A DNA stretch of 64,000 bases from Notospermus geniculatus (Eukaryota > Nemertea > Pilidiophora > Heteronemertea > Lineidae), in contig NMRB01000251.1 of assembly GCA_002633025.1 (NCBI GenBank), positions 366,890 to 430,889 of the forward strand, written 5' to 3'. The translations under genes were made by a program, and so were the position numbers. The notes below the pieces were generated by a model. The model saw only the letters and a list, made by a program, of their open reading frames with translations. It was not told the origin of the DNA and made no database searches. Shown here in pieces: positions 36,543-47,470 of this stretch. Position 1 is the stretch's first letter. Each line of letters begins with the position of its first letter.

Positions 36543-37425
36543 TGAGCAGAGTAATTTAGCTCGCCTCCTCCGAAGGACTCTGTCATCAACAGGCGGATCA
36601 GAGAAGTTCTCCCATGTCATGGTTCCAACTGAACATCAGACAACCTGCTGACAACCGCCTCATTTTCTCCTTTGCAAAGAAAACACACCCATACATGCCA
36701 TAATGATCCTTTTCATCTCTGGGGTTCTCCTACAGGTTGGTGGCAAGTCGAGGGTTCTGCCAAATTTTCAACGCACATAAGCCAATCAACACTTTCCGCA
36801 GATTTCGATGTTGCAGGCTGTTGACACTTCAGCTCAGACTCATCAACAACTCACGATCAGTTGACGACGAGATGTTCACCAAGTTTCCATGGTGTGGATT
36901 TTTCAGCCTGTTGTAGCCGAGCATAAAATATATCACCAGAATATCACCCGGGGGTTCTCGTCGTACGTGATGTTGTCATATCGTAACCGAATAAACTATT
37001 GTTTGAGTCTCTGTCAGCATAGAACGCTATCTCCGGGGCCCGTCTCTAAAAACACCATTACATCTGCTGTAGAGTCATTCTTGTACACGAAACCTTCCAC
37101 AAGATAATCTGCTCGTAAACGGGAGTAGCATGATCTCTGATGACGATGGAACACCACCAACAACCCGCTTAACCCAACTTCCGTCATCATCCTGTGATGT
37201 TGGCGTGGCCTTCACACCGGATGTCACCAGGTCTGAGCTGCATCGACAAGGGACTGCTTTGACAACAGGAGTTGTGAGGGCGTCATTTTTCTTCAGTGCT
37301 AATGTACTCTTCAGATAAACCACTTTTTAACCATTTCATTGCTTGTGGCAATCAAGAAACTGAAAAATGGTTCGATGCTCGGTCGAGTCGCCACTCTGTC
37401 CTCTCAACTGGTCTGAAAAAAATCA
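36543..37425. other. Intergenic, no confirmed gene
   Basis: Apart from the short hydrophobic start at 36703 described with the TATA site, frames are short and unremarkable. Confidence 0.35.
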
Positions 37426-37429
37426 AGTG

Positions 37430-37548
37430 AGCCCTGAATGAGTTGCTCCTTGCCTTCCCCCAGAAGTTTCTGGAGAGACTGGTTAATTGTCTGACGTGTT
37501 TGAATGAGCAACTCCTTAAGCCCTCTGAAGGTTTCTGGAGAGACTGGG
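37430..37548. repeat. Short imperfect tandem repeat (TTTCTGGAGAGACTGG)
   Basis: Two units, each with a GAG(T/C)(T/A)(G/A)CTCCTT start and AGAAGTTTCTGGAGAGACTGG / GAAGGTTTCTGGAGAGACTGG end, are spaced about 67 bases apart. A related single unit is at about 25918-25948. Confidence 0.55.
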
Positions 37549-38507
37549 GTAGCGAAATGCTTTGAGATTGTACGATAGTGGAAAGCGTAAAATGTCTCAT
37601 ATTCATTCACTATGAACACCATCTTGGCACGAGATCAGATTCTGGAGAACTTGATGGACGATTGCCATCTGGCTCAAGTTCTGCTAAATGGATTTTCGCC
37701 CAAAAACGTCTGTGCTGAGCTGCGCGAGGCAGTTGAATCGGTGACAATGGTGTCACAATGATATCCCCTGAGATTCCAATGGATTATTTAATCAATCAAT
37801 TACGAATTTGTCGAAATCAGTTCAAGCTCGGATCCCCAAACGAAATGAGTTGACAATAAGCTTTGAGGCTGAATGAGACAGAGCTGTCGTCTGTTGGGAG
37901 TTTTCGACGTATGGAAAAGAAAGTTGATTGGCATGTGGGATGTGGAGAGACCTCTTATCTAAGATTTACCGGTAATCTGTAAAAATAAGGTGTCTGTTTT
38001 TAGTACGGATGGAATATATTAGAGGGTTTTTCGGTCCCAGACGTACAAGCTATCCGCAATGTGCATTTTGATGTAGCGTACACTATGATCATCACACAAC
38101 GACTGCGTGTCCAGGATACGACTGTCATGACTGTGTTCCATCCATCAGGTCCAGACGAGAACAGCCATCGCCTGCGGAGAGATGAACCGCTCTTGTCAAA
38201 CCCAGCCATCGGTCTTTGCTTATGAGAATCGTGACCATGGAACGTGTTGTTGGATTGAACTGCTATCTGTGGCCGTCCAGGGCAGCATTTCGCGAGGACA
38301 TAGCCGCCAGCAGTCAGGAAAACCAGGTTTTTGCCGAATTGTCCCTATACTCCGTGGAGTAAACGTACATGTATGCCATCACATGAACAAAAGGTTGGCT
38401 AAATATGACATCCGCATCTATTTTTGTTGTCGTAGGGTCTACTGCTGTGCTTAAATGATCTTTCTGTCATCAGCATCCGTCTTCAATTGGCGTAACTCAC
38501 TAAAATA
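37549..38507. other. Intergenic, no supported feature
   Basis: Short frames only. Confidence 0.4.
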
Positions 38508-38657
38508 GGGAGGTTTAGAAATCAAACGATAAACGTAAACGTTAACGACAACGTTATTTTTGTACCGCAAAATGCAATATAAAATCTAGTGAATGTGTAG
38601 TTTGAAAAATAACGTTGTCGTAAAGTTTACGTTTATCGTTTGAATTCTAAACCTCCC
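38508..38657. mobile_element. Hairpin element, TA-GGGAGGTT family, copy C
   Basis: 150 bp; left arm GGGAGGTTTAGAAATCAAAC, right arm GTTTGAATTCTAAACCTCCC, both flanked by TA (38506-38507 and 38658-38659). The stem continues through GATAAACGTAAACG and GACAACGTTATTTTT with a loop of about 50 bases. Confidence 0.85.
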
Positions 38658-38659
38658 TA

Positions 38660-39825
38660 ATAACTGTAGTACAACTCAAGAACAACAGCGTCCAGAAAGA
38701 GTCCAAACTTGGCCCACAGCACGATCCATGGTCTTTAACAACTCCGTTGCTGGAGGTCAAGCTTGAACGAAAAAAGAAGTCATCACGTCAGAAACGAAAA
38801 AATGCATTATTGCCAAAATACATTTTCTTAATGGTGTCTGATAGGAACTTGAGTGACTGCCCCTGAGACACTGCCTTTTAACTAGATGACTTGCTGTTAC
38901 GATGATTGCACCGTGAGTTCGCTCTGAAGTAACGGAAGTGACGTCAGCAATTGAACCTGGTGCACCCGCTAGCATCAAACCCTGGTCAGATGCTCTTGGA
39001 GCTATCATTACTTAGTGTTGAGGGAAATGGCCGCCTGCGGTACAGGAATTGCTGGCGGTAGTCCGCCTTTTAATGATTGGATGAGATCAGGCAAGAAGAA
39101 TGATCGGTCGAAACGACTTGATGGAAAACTCGGGGGAAATCAGACGCGGGGTGTGCGGACGGTGGTGATGTTCTGACCAAAGCTTCACACAGATTTACAA
39201 CTGGTCATATTCCAGGATATTTTGTGCAGCGTCTTGGGACATGTAATCATGGTCTTTGTCCAGATTAGGAACAACTGAGGCCGTGAACCATTCAGGATCC
39301 ATGTTCCCGTCGTTACGCTATGCATTTTCCCAGTTTTAACGACATCGTTAACCTAACGATGGCTTCCGGAACATGGCTCCAGAATGGTTCAGGCATTATC
39401 TCTTGTCTTTTCAATGCGAATGGAGGGAATCAACAACCGCTTTTATAGGAGACGGATCATCAAATGAGTTCACACATCGCCATAATCGTTAGAAGACCCA
39501 CTTTCATGACATACCGGTACTGCTATCACCGCGAGCTGATATTATATACGTCAAGTCCTCAGCTTCATATATTTCAATTTTTCGCCTGAGCACTTAACAC
39601 CGACGCGAAGGATTAACAACCGGCCCATCCTCACCCAAAACCATTTATATTCCAACGTTAATATCCGGAATGGATGTCCCCTATTGAACTTGGATTTGCC
39701 AAAGGAAATTAATGATAAGGTGCAGCAGCAAGGCACACATCGTTAGATTTGCCAAGGGTGGAGTGACATGACAGCCAACAGGAGTCACTGCCGCAAGAAG
39801 ACGGATGTTCCTTTTTTTGTTCTTT
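38660..39825. other. Intergenic, no supported feature
   Basis: Short frames only. Confidence 0.4.
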
Positions 39826-39980
39826 AAAGCGGTCCATAGATCATCCAATATTATTGCACAATATGGAACCCAAATGGGGTCATGTGCTTCTGGCATGATG
39901 GGTAAAAGAAAGATTGGCAATAATATTGCCCATTTTATCCTCATATTGTGCAATAATATTGATCTTGTATGGGCCGCTTT
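39826..39980. mobile_element. MITE with AAAGCGGNCCAT ends
   Basis: Left AAAGCGGTCCATAGATCATC and CAATATTATTGCACAATATG pair with right CATATTGTGCAATAATATTG and GATCTTGTATGGGCCGCTTT. It is 155 bp with about 43-bp arms. CAATATTATTG-type segments occur four times in all. Confidence 0.85.
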
Positions 39981-40052
39981 ATCAAGCCCCATGATGCATT
40001 TAATTTTATGGAATTATATTACATGTATAGGCATTAAAAGAATTGATCAAGT

Positions 40053-40835
40053 TTGGTGAAAACTTGTCATGTTTGTTCATGCATTTATATAATCCTTTAT
40101 ACGGCTCATGGCACTTGGCCTGTCGCCCTTCGATTGTGTCAGTTATCGCCAACACCCAAGAAGTTGCCAAGGATTGTGTTGTGTCCACACAGGACCTCCT
40201 CGTACGTTTGTTTGGATTTCGTTGTGAAACTTCTCAGAGTTATCCTTTCTGGCGAAACACACACACTCTTCAAAACCCGAAAACCGAGTTGCTGTATACT
40301 GACGGATTCTTTCAACGAACGACAGATGGCAGTCGTGTGCAACACATTTGGGCGCCTAGTTCCACGATACTTGAGAGATGGCGACACGATTCGCCGATCA
40401 CCGCCTGCGGAAACCGTGCAACAGGGAGGGATATCGCTGCTGAAGGCACGAAAGGAAACGGGCTATAAAGGAGCAGGGCAGCGGCCCACTTTGCCGCGCC
40501 GGGTTCGATTGGACTTCCTTCCCTGTGCCCGGACTTTGTATTATTTGAAACAATGCAGTCTTCTTGGTCCTCGCGTGAAGGATGATGACATTTTGCATGG
40601 ACAACAAATTGAGTTGCACTCAAGGGACTGGTTCGATGTGCTCTTAGTCCAACAGTACGTACGGAGGTTTTTGCATCTCAATTCCAGTCAAATCTTCTAT
40701 AAACTACATTGTGACGTCTGGTATCGATATTGGCGCCAGTCAATGAGGCGGCCGTTCATTTTATGGGATATTGACTTGACAGATTGTTCTGCCCAATTTT
40801 TCGCCTGGGAAACGTCTTACAACTCGGTACTTTGA
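40053..40835 (+). CDS. Orphan open frame of 260 codons
   Basis: This is the longest frame in the window without a recognised homologue. Composition includes many cysteines, tryptophans and tyrosines (for example DVWYRYWRQSM near the C-terminus), and no domain, signal peptide or repeat is evident. Frames on both strands overlap it at 40312-40623, so low stop density may reflect base composition rather than coding selection. No good Kozak context or nearby splice sites were identified. It may be chance, or a lineage-specific exon. Confidence 0.2.
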   Translation: MVKTCHVCSCIYIILYTAHGTWPVALRLCQLSPTPKKLPRIVLCPHRTSSYVCLDFVVKLLRVILSGETHTLFKTRKPSCCILTDSFNERQMAVVCNTFGRLVPRYLRDGDTIRRSPPAETVQQGGISLLKARKETGYKGAGQRPTLPRRVRLDFLPCARTLYYLKQCSLLGPRVKDDDILHGQQIELHSRDWFDVLLVQQYVRRFLHLNSSQIFYKLHCDVWYRYWRQSMRRPFILWDIDLTDCSAQFFAWETSYNSVL

Positions 40836-41110
40836 TACAACATAAAACATTCACCCTCTCTCAACAGGAGCCGTGTTGTATGATTGAAGTTTGGGGGCAA
40901 ACAGAAGTGGGGAACGAACTGCCAAGGGACGAAAAACATGAGGGCGAAGATAGGCAATTGACAAGATGATTCACAACTTCAACACCATCTCGTGGCCTAC
41001 TTCGACATGGACTCCGGCACGGAATCGATCTCTTTCTGTAAGTACTTCCTTCTATAAGGTACACTATCCGCGTTATTTTTTTCTGTCGGCAAAAACAGCG
41101 GACTTAAAGT

Positions 41111-41495
41111 CCGGCAACATCTAAGCGTGACCCAATGGAATGCGGATGAGTCAGGGAATGATAGGAATTTGCGGTTTTCAATTATGCATTAGACCTGCGT
41201 AACCGCTGACGATCCGAATAATGCCACGGTATACTCACGTATACCTAGGAGAAAAAGTTATTTTTCTCCTTGGCATTACTCGGGGGTGTGTTATTACCGG
41301 GGTATGTGCTCCTTGGACCTCTGTAACACACCCACCACCCCTACGCATGCCTCAAGTCCCTGTGACCACTAAAGTCTGTTTGTATAGTCTGATCGGGCGT
41401 TGTCGATCGGTTGCGTGTTGACTAAAGATTCGTGGAAAATCCCAAATATATTGCCTAACGTCCGCATTCCATTGGGTCGCGCTTAGATGTTGCCG
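41111..41495. mobile_element. Non-autonomous element with 35-bp terminal inverted repeats
   Basis: Left CCGGCAACATCTAAGCGTGA through CCCAATGGAATGCGGA (41111-41145) pairs with right TCCGCATTCCATTGGGTCGC through GCTTAGATGTTGCCGG (41461-41495), one mismatch. The interior contains a second repeat at 41275-41365 that is also found near 60050-60130, suggesting a nested insertion. Confidence 0.85.
41275..41365 (+). repeat. Dispersed repeat shared with 60050-60130 (opposite strand)
   Basis: GTGTGTTATTACCGGGGTAT, TGGACCTCTGTAACACACCC and ACCACCCCTACGCATGCCTC correspond in order to the reverse complement of 60130-60050. The ends are not well defined. Confidence 0.6.
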
Positions 41496-41956
41496 GAATT
41501 TATCGGGGTGCGGTATTTAGCATGCGACAACACGATGTTGCCCTTTGAGAGATGCCCGATGGTCGCCAAAAGGAGGTGCCCTTTGTATCATCGGGTTTAT
41601 ATACATGTAACATTATAAATTTAGATCCAATCAAGAGAGGTATTCCCATCATGTGTAAGTACCCGGGAGTCGACCAATCTTTTCCCATCATACCGCATCC
41701 GCCATAAGCAGTATTTAAAGTTCAAAGGCCACTTTGTCTTCGTTTGGTTAATGTCCGTCTGGTACCATCTCCATCAAACGGCGGCCATTTAAGATAATCT
41801 TATCAAAGATCTGCAGTGCTGGCTGGAAAAACTGCCGACAGGAGGGGAGTCAATCTCAGTGTTGTCCATCCACTGCAGAAATTTTGTCCTAAGGACGTTC
41901 TGACGGGAGACTTCTGCAAACTATACAGGCGTCTATGGCACGCCGTTTGTTCATTA

Positions 41957-42256
41957 TTTCAAATAAACCAGGTTTCTTTTAAATAAACCTAGTTTCTTTT
42001 CAAAGAAACTTAGTTTCTTTTCAAAGAAACTTAGTTTCTTTTATAAAAACCAAGTTTATTTAAAAGAAACTAAGTTTTTGAAAAGAAACCAGGTTTATTT
42101 AAAAGAAACTAGGTTTTTGAAAAGAAACTTGGTTTCTTTAAAAGAAACTTGGTTTTTGAAAAGAAACCAGGTTTATTTAAAAGAAACTTGGTTTTTGAAA
42201 AGAAACTTGGTTTCTTTAAAAGAAACCTGGTTTTTGAAAAGAAACTAGGTTTCTTT
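41957..42256. repeat. Array of short palindromes (AAGAAACYWRGTTTCTT type)
   Basis: About 300 bases consist of alternating AAAAGAAAC and GGTTTCTTT/GGTTTATTT blocks, so that almost every 16-20 base unit is itself a near-palindrome (for example AAAGAAACTTGGTTTCTTT). Units vary at the central CYWRG bases. The array is cut by the N at 42257, so its true length is unknown. Confidence 0.85.
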
Positions 42257-42449
42257 NTCTAGAAAACTTGTGACACTCTCGACGAGAGGTAGCTGTCCTT
42301 TCACGCAGACCAGTGGCGAATGTGGCGAACCCCGTGACCTCATGGTCTCGGTCTCGAGTCCTACTGCCGAAAATCTGGGTAGGCCTAGGTCTATGAACTA
42401 GGCGTCGATCTCTCTTAGAATTCGAAAGATATGTGGGAAAAGGTGTCCA

Positions 42450-42484
42450 AAATGGCGGCCATATTGGAATCCAAGATGGCGGCT
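42450..42484 (+). promoter_or_regulatory. Paired YY1-like motifs
   Basis: CAAAATGGCGGCCAT at about 42450 and CCAAGATGGCGGC at about 42471 are both close to the YY1 consensus AARATGGCGGC, on the same strand about 21 bases apart. No transcript start is otherwise visible, and such pairs also occur inside dispersed repeats. Confidence 0.3.
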
Positions 42485-42499
42485 CTCAGGGGATTTCAT

Positions 42500-43164
42500 C
42501 GGGGCTGCCGTCCCGAAATGACAGGTATGGATCAAAACTACGTCTATGCTTTAAAAAATCACAAAATGAACGATTTTGCCATTTTTTGGGCCTTTGCCTC
42601 CCTACTATGCGCCCCTATTGGGCGGCGGTGCCCATTGGAATATCAGGGAGTCATCCCGACTAGTCGTTTATCTTCATTGTCATTAGAAGTGGTTAAAAAG
42701 ACCTGGCGGAGGCTGATAGAAGTTATATTAAACCTGCCGGAGCGCTAGATCAAACGAAGGATTAAGATGCGCCGATGGCAAGCCCACTGGAAGCAGATGA
42801 TGCCAATGAATTAAATACATCTTTCTTGCCTCGATTCTCATTCGACTGGCTGGTTATTATCTCTAATGAAATCGCTCAACGGGCGAAGAATTTTATACGT
42901 AATCGACGTGGAACACCGTCAGAATTAATATAGACGGATCGGTGAGGAAATAGACTGCTTTACACGGTTTATTTCTCCCGTAAATCACAGAGTAGGAATA
43001 TAATCTGCTCAGAGACGGGTCTTTATGTACTCGGGTCATAGAACAAGGAATGCGTGGAGTGTTCTTCGGTGTGTTGGAGATTGAACTGGATCATCACCGT
43101 CAGCTGCTGCCACCACCTATCGCCAAACGTTGACATTATCGTCATGTGTGTGCGGCCTACCTTT
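42500..43164. other. Intergenic, no supported feature
   Basis: Short frames only. Confidence 0.4.
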
Positions 43165-43169
43165 AATCA

Positions 43170-43320
43170 CCTCTAGGCCATGATAGGGATTGGCAGCGAG
43201 AGCACACCCTCCCTCCCTCCTCGGCGCCCAAGTTCGAATCTCTTTAGCAGTGGCTTTTTTCTGAGTGTGTCCTTGGGGAAGGCACTTAACTCAATGCCTG
43301 CCATATAAATGCTGAAATAG
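43170..43320 (+). repeat. SINE-like repeat fragment
   Basis: A box-B-like AAGTTCGAATCTC is followed by GTGTCCTTGGGGAAGGCACT, close to the TGTCCTTGGGCAAGGCACTT motif familiar from tRNA-derived SINE bodies in many animals. The 5' head is poorly preserved. Confidence 0.55.
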
Positions 43321-43501
43321 TTCCTCACATTCAAATGACATCAGACACTACTACCAGATGTGATATGAGAGAGATTTATTCAACTTATAGGAAGAACTTT
43401 AGAAACATATTACACCAGAGAGCGTGTACAAATGAAACCTTCATTGCCTGTTACTGTTCACCAGAAATCAACTGATTGTTTATTGATTTCTACCGTTATA
43501 T

Positions 43502-43552
43502 TCCCCCCCCCCCCCCCNCCCCCCCTCACACACACACACATACACACACACA
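43502..43552. repeat. Poly(C) tract and (CA)n microsatellite
   Basis: A C run containing the N at 43518 is followed by (CA)n with one interruption. Homopolymer length is unreliable here. Confidence 0.85.
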
Positions 43553-44159
43553 AATTTGAATTAATTAATGGATTATAGATAAGACACAACTTAAAATCAA
43601 AGCCGGGAATCAAAGCCAAGTTCATTAAATGAATTTTGGCCTAAACATGTAATGTACAGCCTCATTCTACAAAACTACCCGGTAACAGTATGATGGACCG
43701 CCTACATGTACAACCTTCTGGACAGGCCCTATATCAGTGCAGCGATGAGTGAGCCAACATACTTCTCCCTGGTTTCTTCTTGAATTCAGGAGTTGTACTG
43801 GGGCCATCTATTGAGAAAATGACGAAGCATATCAGCAGCCCTGTTCTAGCTGGTTCATGCTGCTTTGTCATCATCACTGTCATTGTCATCACCAATGGAG
43901 CGATGTCTGTCTTTGCATGTGGAATACAGATTACATCTATACATTTTAACCCCTCTAACCTCCTTATTAAAGACAGTGTCCGTCAGTCTGAAGGGTGTCC
44001 TTGGTAAAACGTTCTACTGTATGTGTTTTAAACACTGAACATGCTGAACTTAGCAGTAAAAAGTTGCCCAGTACACGAAGCAAACTGGTCTACAATGATA
44101 CAGTAAAACCTCTTCATGTCTGACTCCAATGAAACAGGACAAAATGACGATATACAACA

Positions 44160-44165
44160 TTTATT
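44160..44165 (-). terminator. Candidate poly(A) signal for snurportin-1
   Basis: AATAAA on the minus strand about 640 bases past the stop. Other AT-rich alternatives exist nearer the stop, so this is tentative. Confidence 0.35.
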
Positions 44166-44384
44166 TGCTGACGAGACGACCAGACTATCAGCAATGGTCA
44201 CTAAACAACAGAAACATGGGAATAAAATAATGTGGCAACTACTACATGTAATGCCTTCCGAAAACAAATTACAGTCTAAGACTTGATCTTGACACTTACT
44301 GAGCAAAGTCTATTCATTGCTGGCTGTACATATTCATTTGCAAGGGCAATCCACAGCACAACTGCATGTATCACATCTGGTCTA

Positions 44385-44429
44385 AAGGCCTCCACACACT
44401 TGCGATTTCATGCTGCGTGTGGAGGCCTT
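44385..44429. repeat. Short perfect hairpin AAGGCCTCCACAC
   Basis: The arms AAGGCCTCCACAC and GTGTGGAGGCCTT are separated by about 19 bases that also partly pair (CACTTGCG/TGCTGCGTG). It may be a solo MITE or an RNA hairpin in the snurportin 3' flank. Confidence 0.6.
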
Positions 44430-44801
44430 ATTTTTTTCAGTGTTGCTCTCCGATTCAGCACTTGTACTTATCATGCTATCCACCCTATCAATCACTGGTT
44501 GTTCTTGTACGTCATTCATATCCCACTTTTGATTAAAAAGATCCCCGTACTCATCAGTCACAGTGTTTCATGAATTTATACTTCAAGTATTCATCAGTCG
44601 TGCACTTGTATCAGTATCTGCACTCCAGTCTATCAAACAAGGACTTAGATAAAAAAAATAGACACCATTGATAAAAAGAATCCAAATTATGGCCATGCAT
44701 TCCGCTGTACCATTAGCAGAACTCAGAATGATCCCACACACGTCTTACACCATTGAAACCTCGCGACTTGGGCAAAATCTAAAAGTCCACAATGCAACTG
44801 A

Positions 44802-47470
44802 TCACTTTTTCTTCTTGTTTCTCGACCTATTCTTGTTCTTTGCCGCCTTGGAAGTCTTAGAATCAGCTTTATCACCATTAGCCTCTTCATTTACCTCCAT
44901 CTTACCAGCATCATTAGCAGCAACTTCAGGGGGTTTAACTTCAGGAGCTCCAGACTCTTCCATGGCTTGTTCTCCGCTGGCATCCTTCCCGCCCTTCCAC
45001 CCTTCCCACCTTTTTTCCTCCAGCGTCCCTTTTACATCACTAGTCCCCTCAACGCCAGCATCACTTGCTTCCTTTTTGATCGGTTCACCCTTACTCTTAA
45101 CCTCCTCACTCATTTCCATTGCCCCCTGTCCCTCCTCCTTTGCCCCCTGTCCCTCCTTCTCCTCCTTCCCCACTTCTTTCCCCCCTTCTGTCACTTCCAT
45201 TGCCCCTTCACCACTCGTCTTCTTCTTCGGTTTCCTCCTCCTTGGTCTCTCATAAGCCTGCAGCTGGTTCTCCTGTCTCACAACCTGTAGATGTTGCACA
45301 TAATTTGAATAGTTGTACGGCCTCTTGTCCATCATTGTTTTGGGGACAGGCACATCTAGGACATCTGGCAACATGAATGGCTTTAACCAAACAACCAGAG
45401 GAGTTGATCCAAATGTGTAGTGCGTCCTCTTGTGGTAGAACAACACACCATCAAGCTGAAAAATGAAGTGGATACATTAAGGTTTGACTGATTGATGATC
45501 TATCTCTCGTGACAGGTGAAGACGTAAAACATTCACAGCATACATAAGAAGAGTTCAAGCCAAGAAATTCTGAATGGAAGTACAAACATGTATGAATCAA
45601 TGAAAAAGCCTACCTCAAATCTTAACGGCATGGCCATCACTGATGTCATCACATGCTTAGTGCAGGGGAAACTTGGCAGTGGGGAGAAACGATACTGAAA
45701 GAAAATGACATTGTCTGATCAGATTTCCACAATTGGCAATAGATGACAAACTACTACGCTTCATTCTGACTCTCTCCTTCAGCCGGCCAACCTTGGAGAT
45801 TACCTCATCCACAGCAATACTTACGGGGTTGATTCTAGAGATTTCTGCAACATCTGGAACCTCTTGACATTTGGCATGAATCCAGTAGAATCGAAACTCA
45901 GTCTGAAAAACACAAAGAATTTCATGATCTATGATGACACTACGCTAGAACCCTTTGATACTGACCCTGAGCTTAAGGCCTGGGATTCTGTCAAAATGTG
46001 ATTCTTGTACTTACTTCACTGTCATAAACAGGAAGACCGTTCCAGCACATCACATCCATGATGTAATATGTTCTATCTACCTCGTTGAAGATACAATCTA
46101 GGATAGTACAATCTGAAATGGTAAGTAAAAGTTTAATCGGTGCACAGACATGAATTTGTATGTATGTGTGCTCCCTGTTTAAACAGATTGAGGCATCACG
46201 AATGCCATACTAGAAAGGCATAATGTATAAATCCACCTCCTTCTGACATTGACACTCGTTTAAACATGGGCCATTGAACCATCTTTTTTTGAAGATGGGG
46301 ATTTGGCCTAGTGGTTTAAGGCATGCTGCCCCTTAGTGCTGGCGATTGATGCCTTATGCGAGGGTCCGTGGGTTCGATTCTGGTAGGAAGCAATGTCTTT
46401 CACCTTAGAAACTCGATTTCTATTTCATATTCTTCTGACATTGAGAGTTCAAAGTTTGGTCTCAGGACTGGAAAAGATGCACCTCAATACCTACCATGGC
46501 CACTCCTTCCTTTCCGACTTCCACCGGGTAGGAGAGATGGGAACTTATTCATACAGTAACCACCTTTAGTGTAATGATATGTTGTGCCCTGGAATGTGAG
46601 AGCAATTTTGAGAGTTGGTCGTTTACCACTTCACTATATTAGACCACAGTTCTGTAGTGAAGGGTTAAAATTTGGATGACATGTCATGGGAAGAGACACC
46701 AGGGGAACTGCCTCTTTCAGGTGATGGAGCCTTACCTTTGAGCACACAATGAGAGATCTCCTTCCAACAGGACAGGGCACCATAAGCCATTCCTCAGGGA
46801 GGTCTTCAGGCACTTCCATCAACCATTCAGATAACATCAACTACAAGAGAAGGACAAAGCAGATCAAGATGAGGGCGTGTCTTCATCACAGTCACATCAC
46901 CAAAATCCGTCTCAAGATAATGATGTCCTCGATACTGAAAGGGGTCCTAATGACTGCAATCAAAATGAGTACTGTATATAGCAAACTGAACTTCAGTGAC
47001 CTCAACAGAAAGATTTCCTCATAGCAGGGGTGTTTGATGAGGGAGACTACATTTACCTGATTCTTGTAATCTTTGCCTGGTTTGGCCGTGGCATCTGTCT
47101 CCATATCCTCGTCACCCTTGCCCTGATCATCATCCTTCCAACTTCCAGTAGCTATGTTTCTCACATATGCCTTGGCATCGAAGCGTCTCCTGCAAATGAT
47201 GAAATCTGACTTGTAGCTCACTAAAAAGTCTTTGGGGGGGCGGGGTATGAACCCAGTGGGAAAGACCTGCTGACCAAAGGATCAAGAAACAAGCGTTCCC
47301 AGTTCACCCACTTACTTCTTCTGTAACTCCAGGAATCTTCGTCTTCTCTCAATTTGATCTGGCGTGTTGCTTTTGACTTTATACAAAGTGTATCTTGGAT
47401 GGAGTCCAGCTGTGTCGTTAGGTCGCTGGGAGACTGACCAGTTGCTAGCGAGAGCCTGTAGTTCATCCAT
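44802..47470 (-). CDS. SNUPN: Snurportin-1, complete, eight coding exons
   Basis: Exons (descending) are 47470-47316, 47189-47057, 46840-46736, 46588-46495, 46112-46015, 45902-45825, 45694-45614 and 45455-44802. All have GT-AG junctions and compatible phases and encode 465 aa. Snurportin-1 binds the trimethylguanosine cap of spliceosomal snRNPs and, through its N-terminal importin-beta-binding region, carries them into the nucleus. Seen here are [15 protein letters not shown], the basic [13 protein letters not shown] segment (IBB), LMLSEWL at 97-103, [55 protein letters not shown] and [14 protein letters not shown]99 and W271 correspond to human L104 and W276, which sandwich the cap. Start at 47470 gives the family N-terminus. 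The family is about 360 aa; the extra length is a Lys/Glu-rich C-terminal tail from about 318 on, with basic patches PRRRKPKKK and a terminal KKKK. Intron 4 contains a tRNA-like repeat. Confidence 0.95.
46295..46385 (+). repeat. tRNA-like (Leu/Ser-type) repeat in snurportin intron 4
   Basis: Box A TTTGGCCTAGTGGTTTAAGG and box B GTGGGTTCGATTCTGG are separated by a long interval consistent with a class II tRNA variable arm. It lies antisense to the host gene. Flanking acceptor-stem pairing is poor, so I call it a tRNA-derived repeat rather than a functional tRNA gene. Confidence 0.5.

Larger units (their letters stand above)
43556..44801. other. Downstream flank and probable 3'UTR of snurportin-1
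   Basis: On the minus strand this lies 3' of the snurportin stop at 44802. A minus-strand AATAAA (TTTATT at 44160-44165) is a candidate poly(A) signal. A perfect 13-15 bp stem, AAGGCCTCCACAC/GTGTGGAGGCCTT, lies at 44385-44429. Confidence 0.4.

Noticed and set aside
44668-45255. 195-codon plus-strand frame rich in Ser, Pro and Leu
   Set aside because: It is the antisense of the Lys/Glu-rich last exon of snurportin-1.
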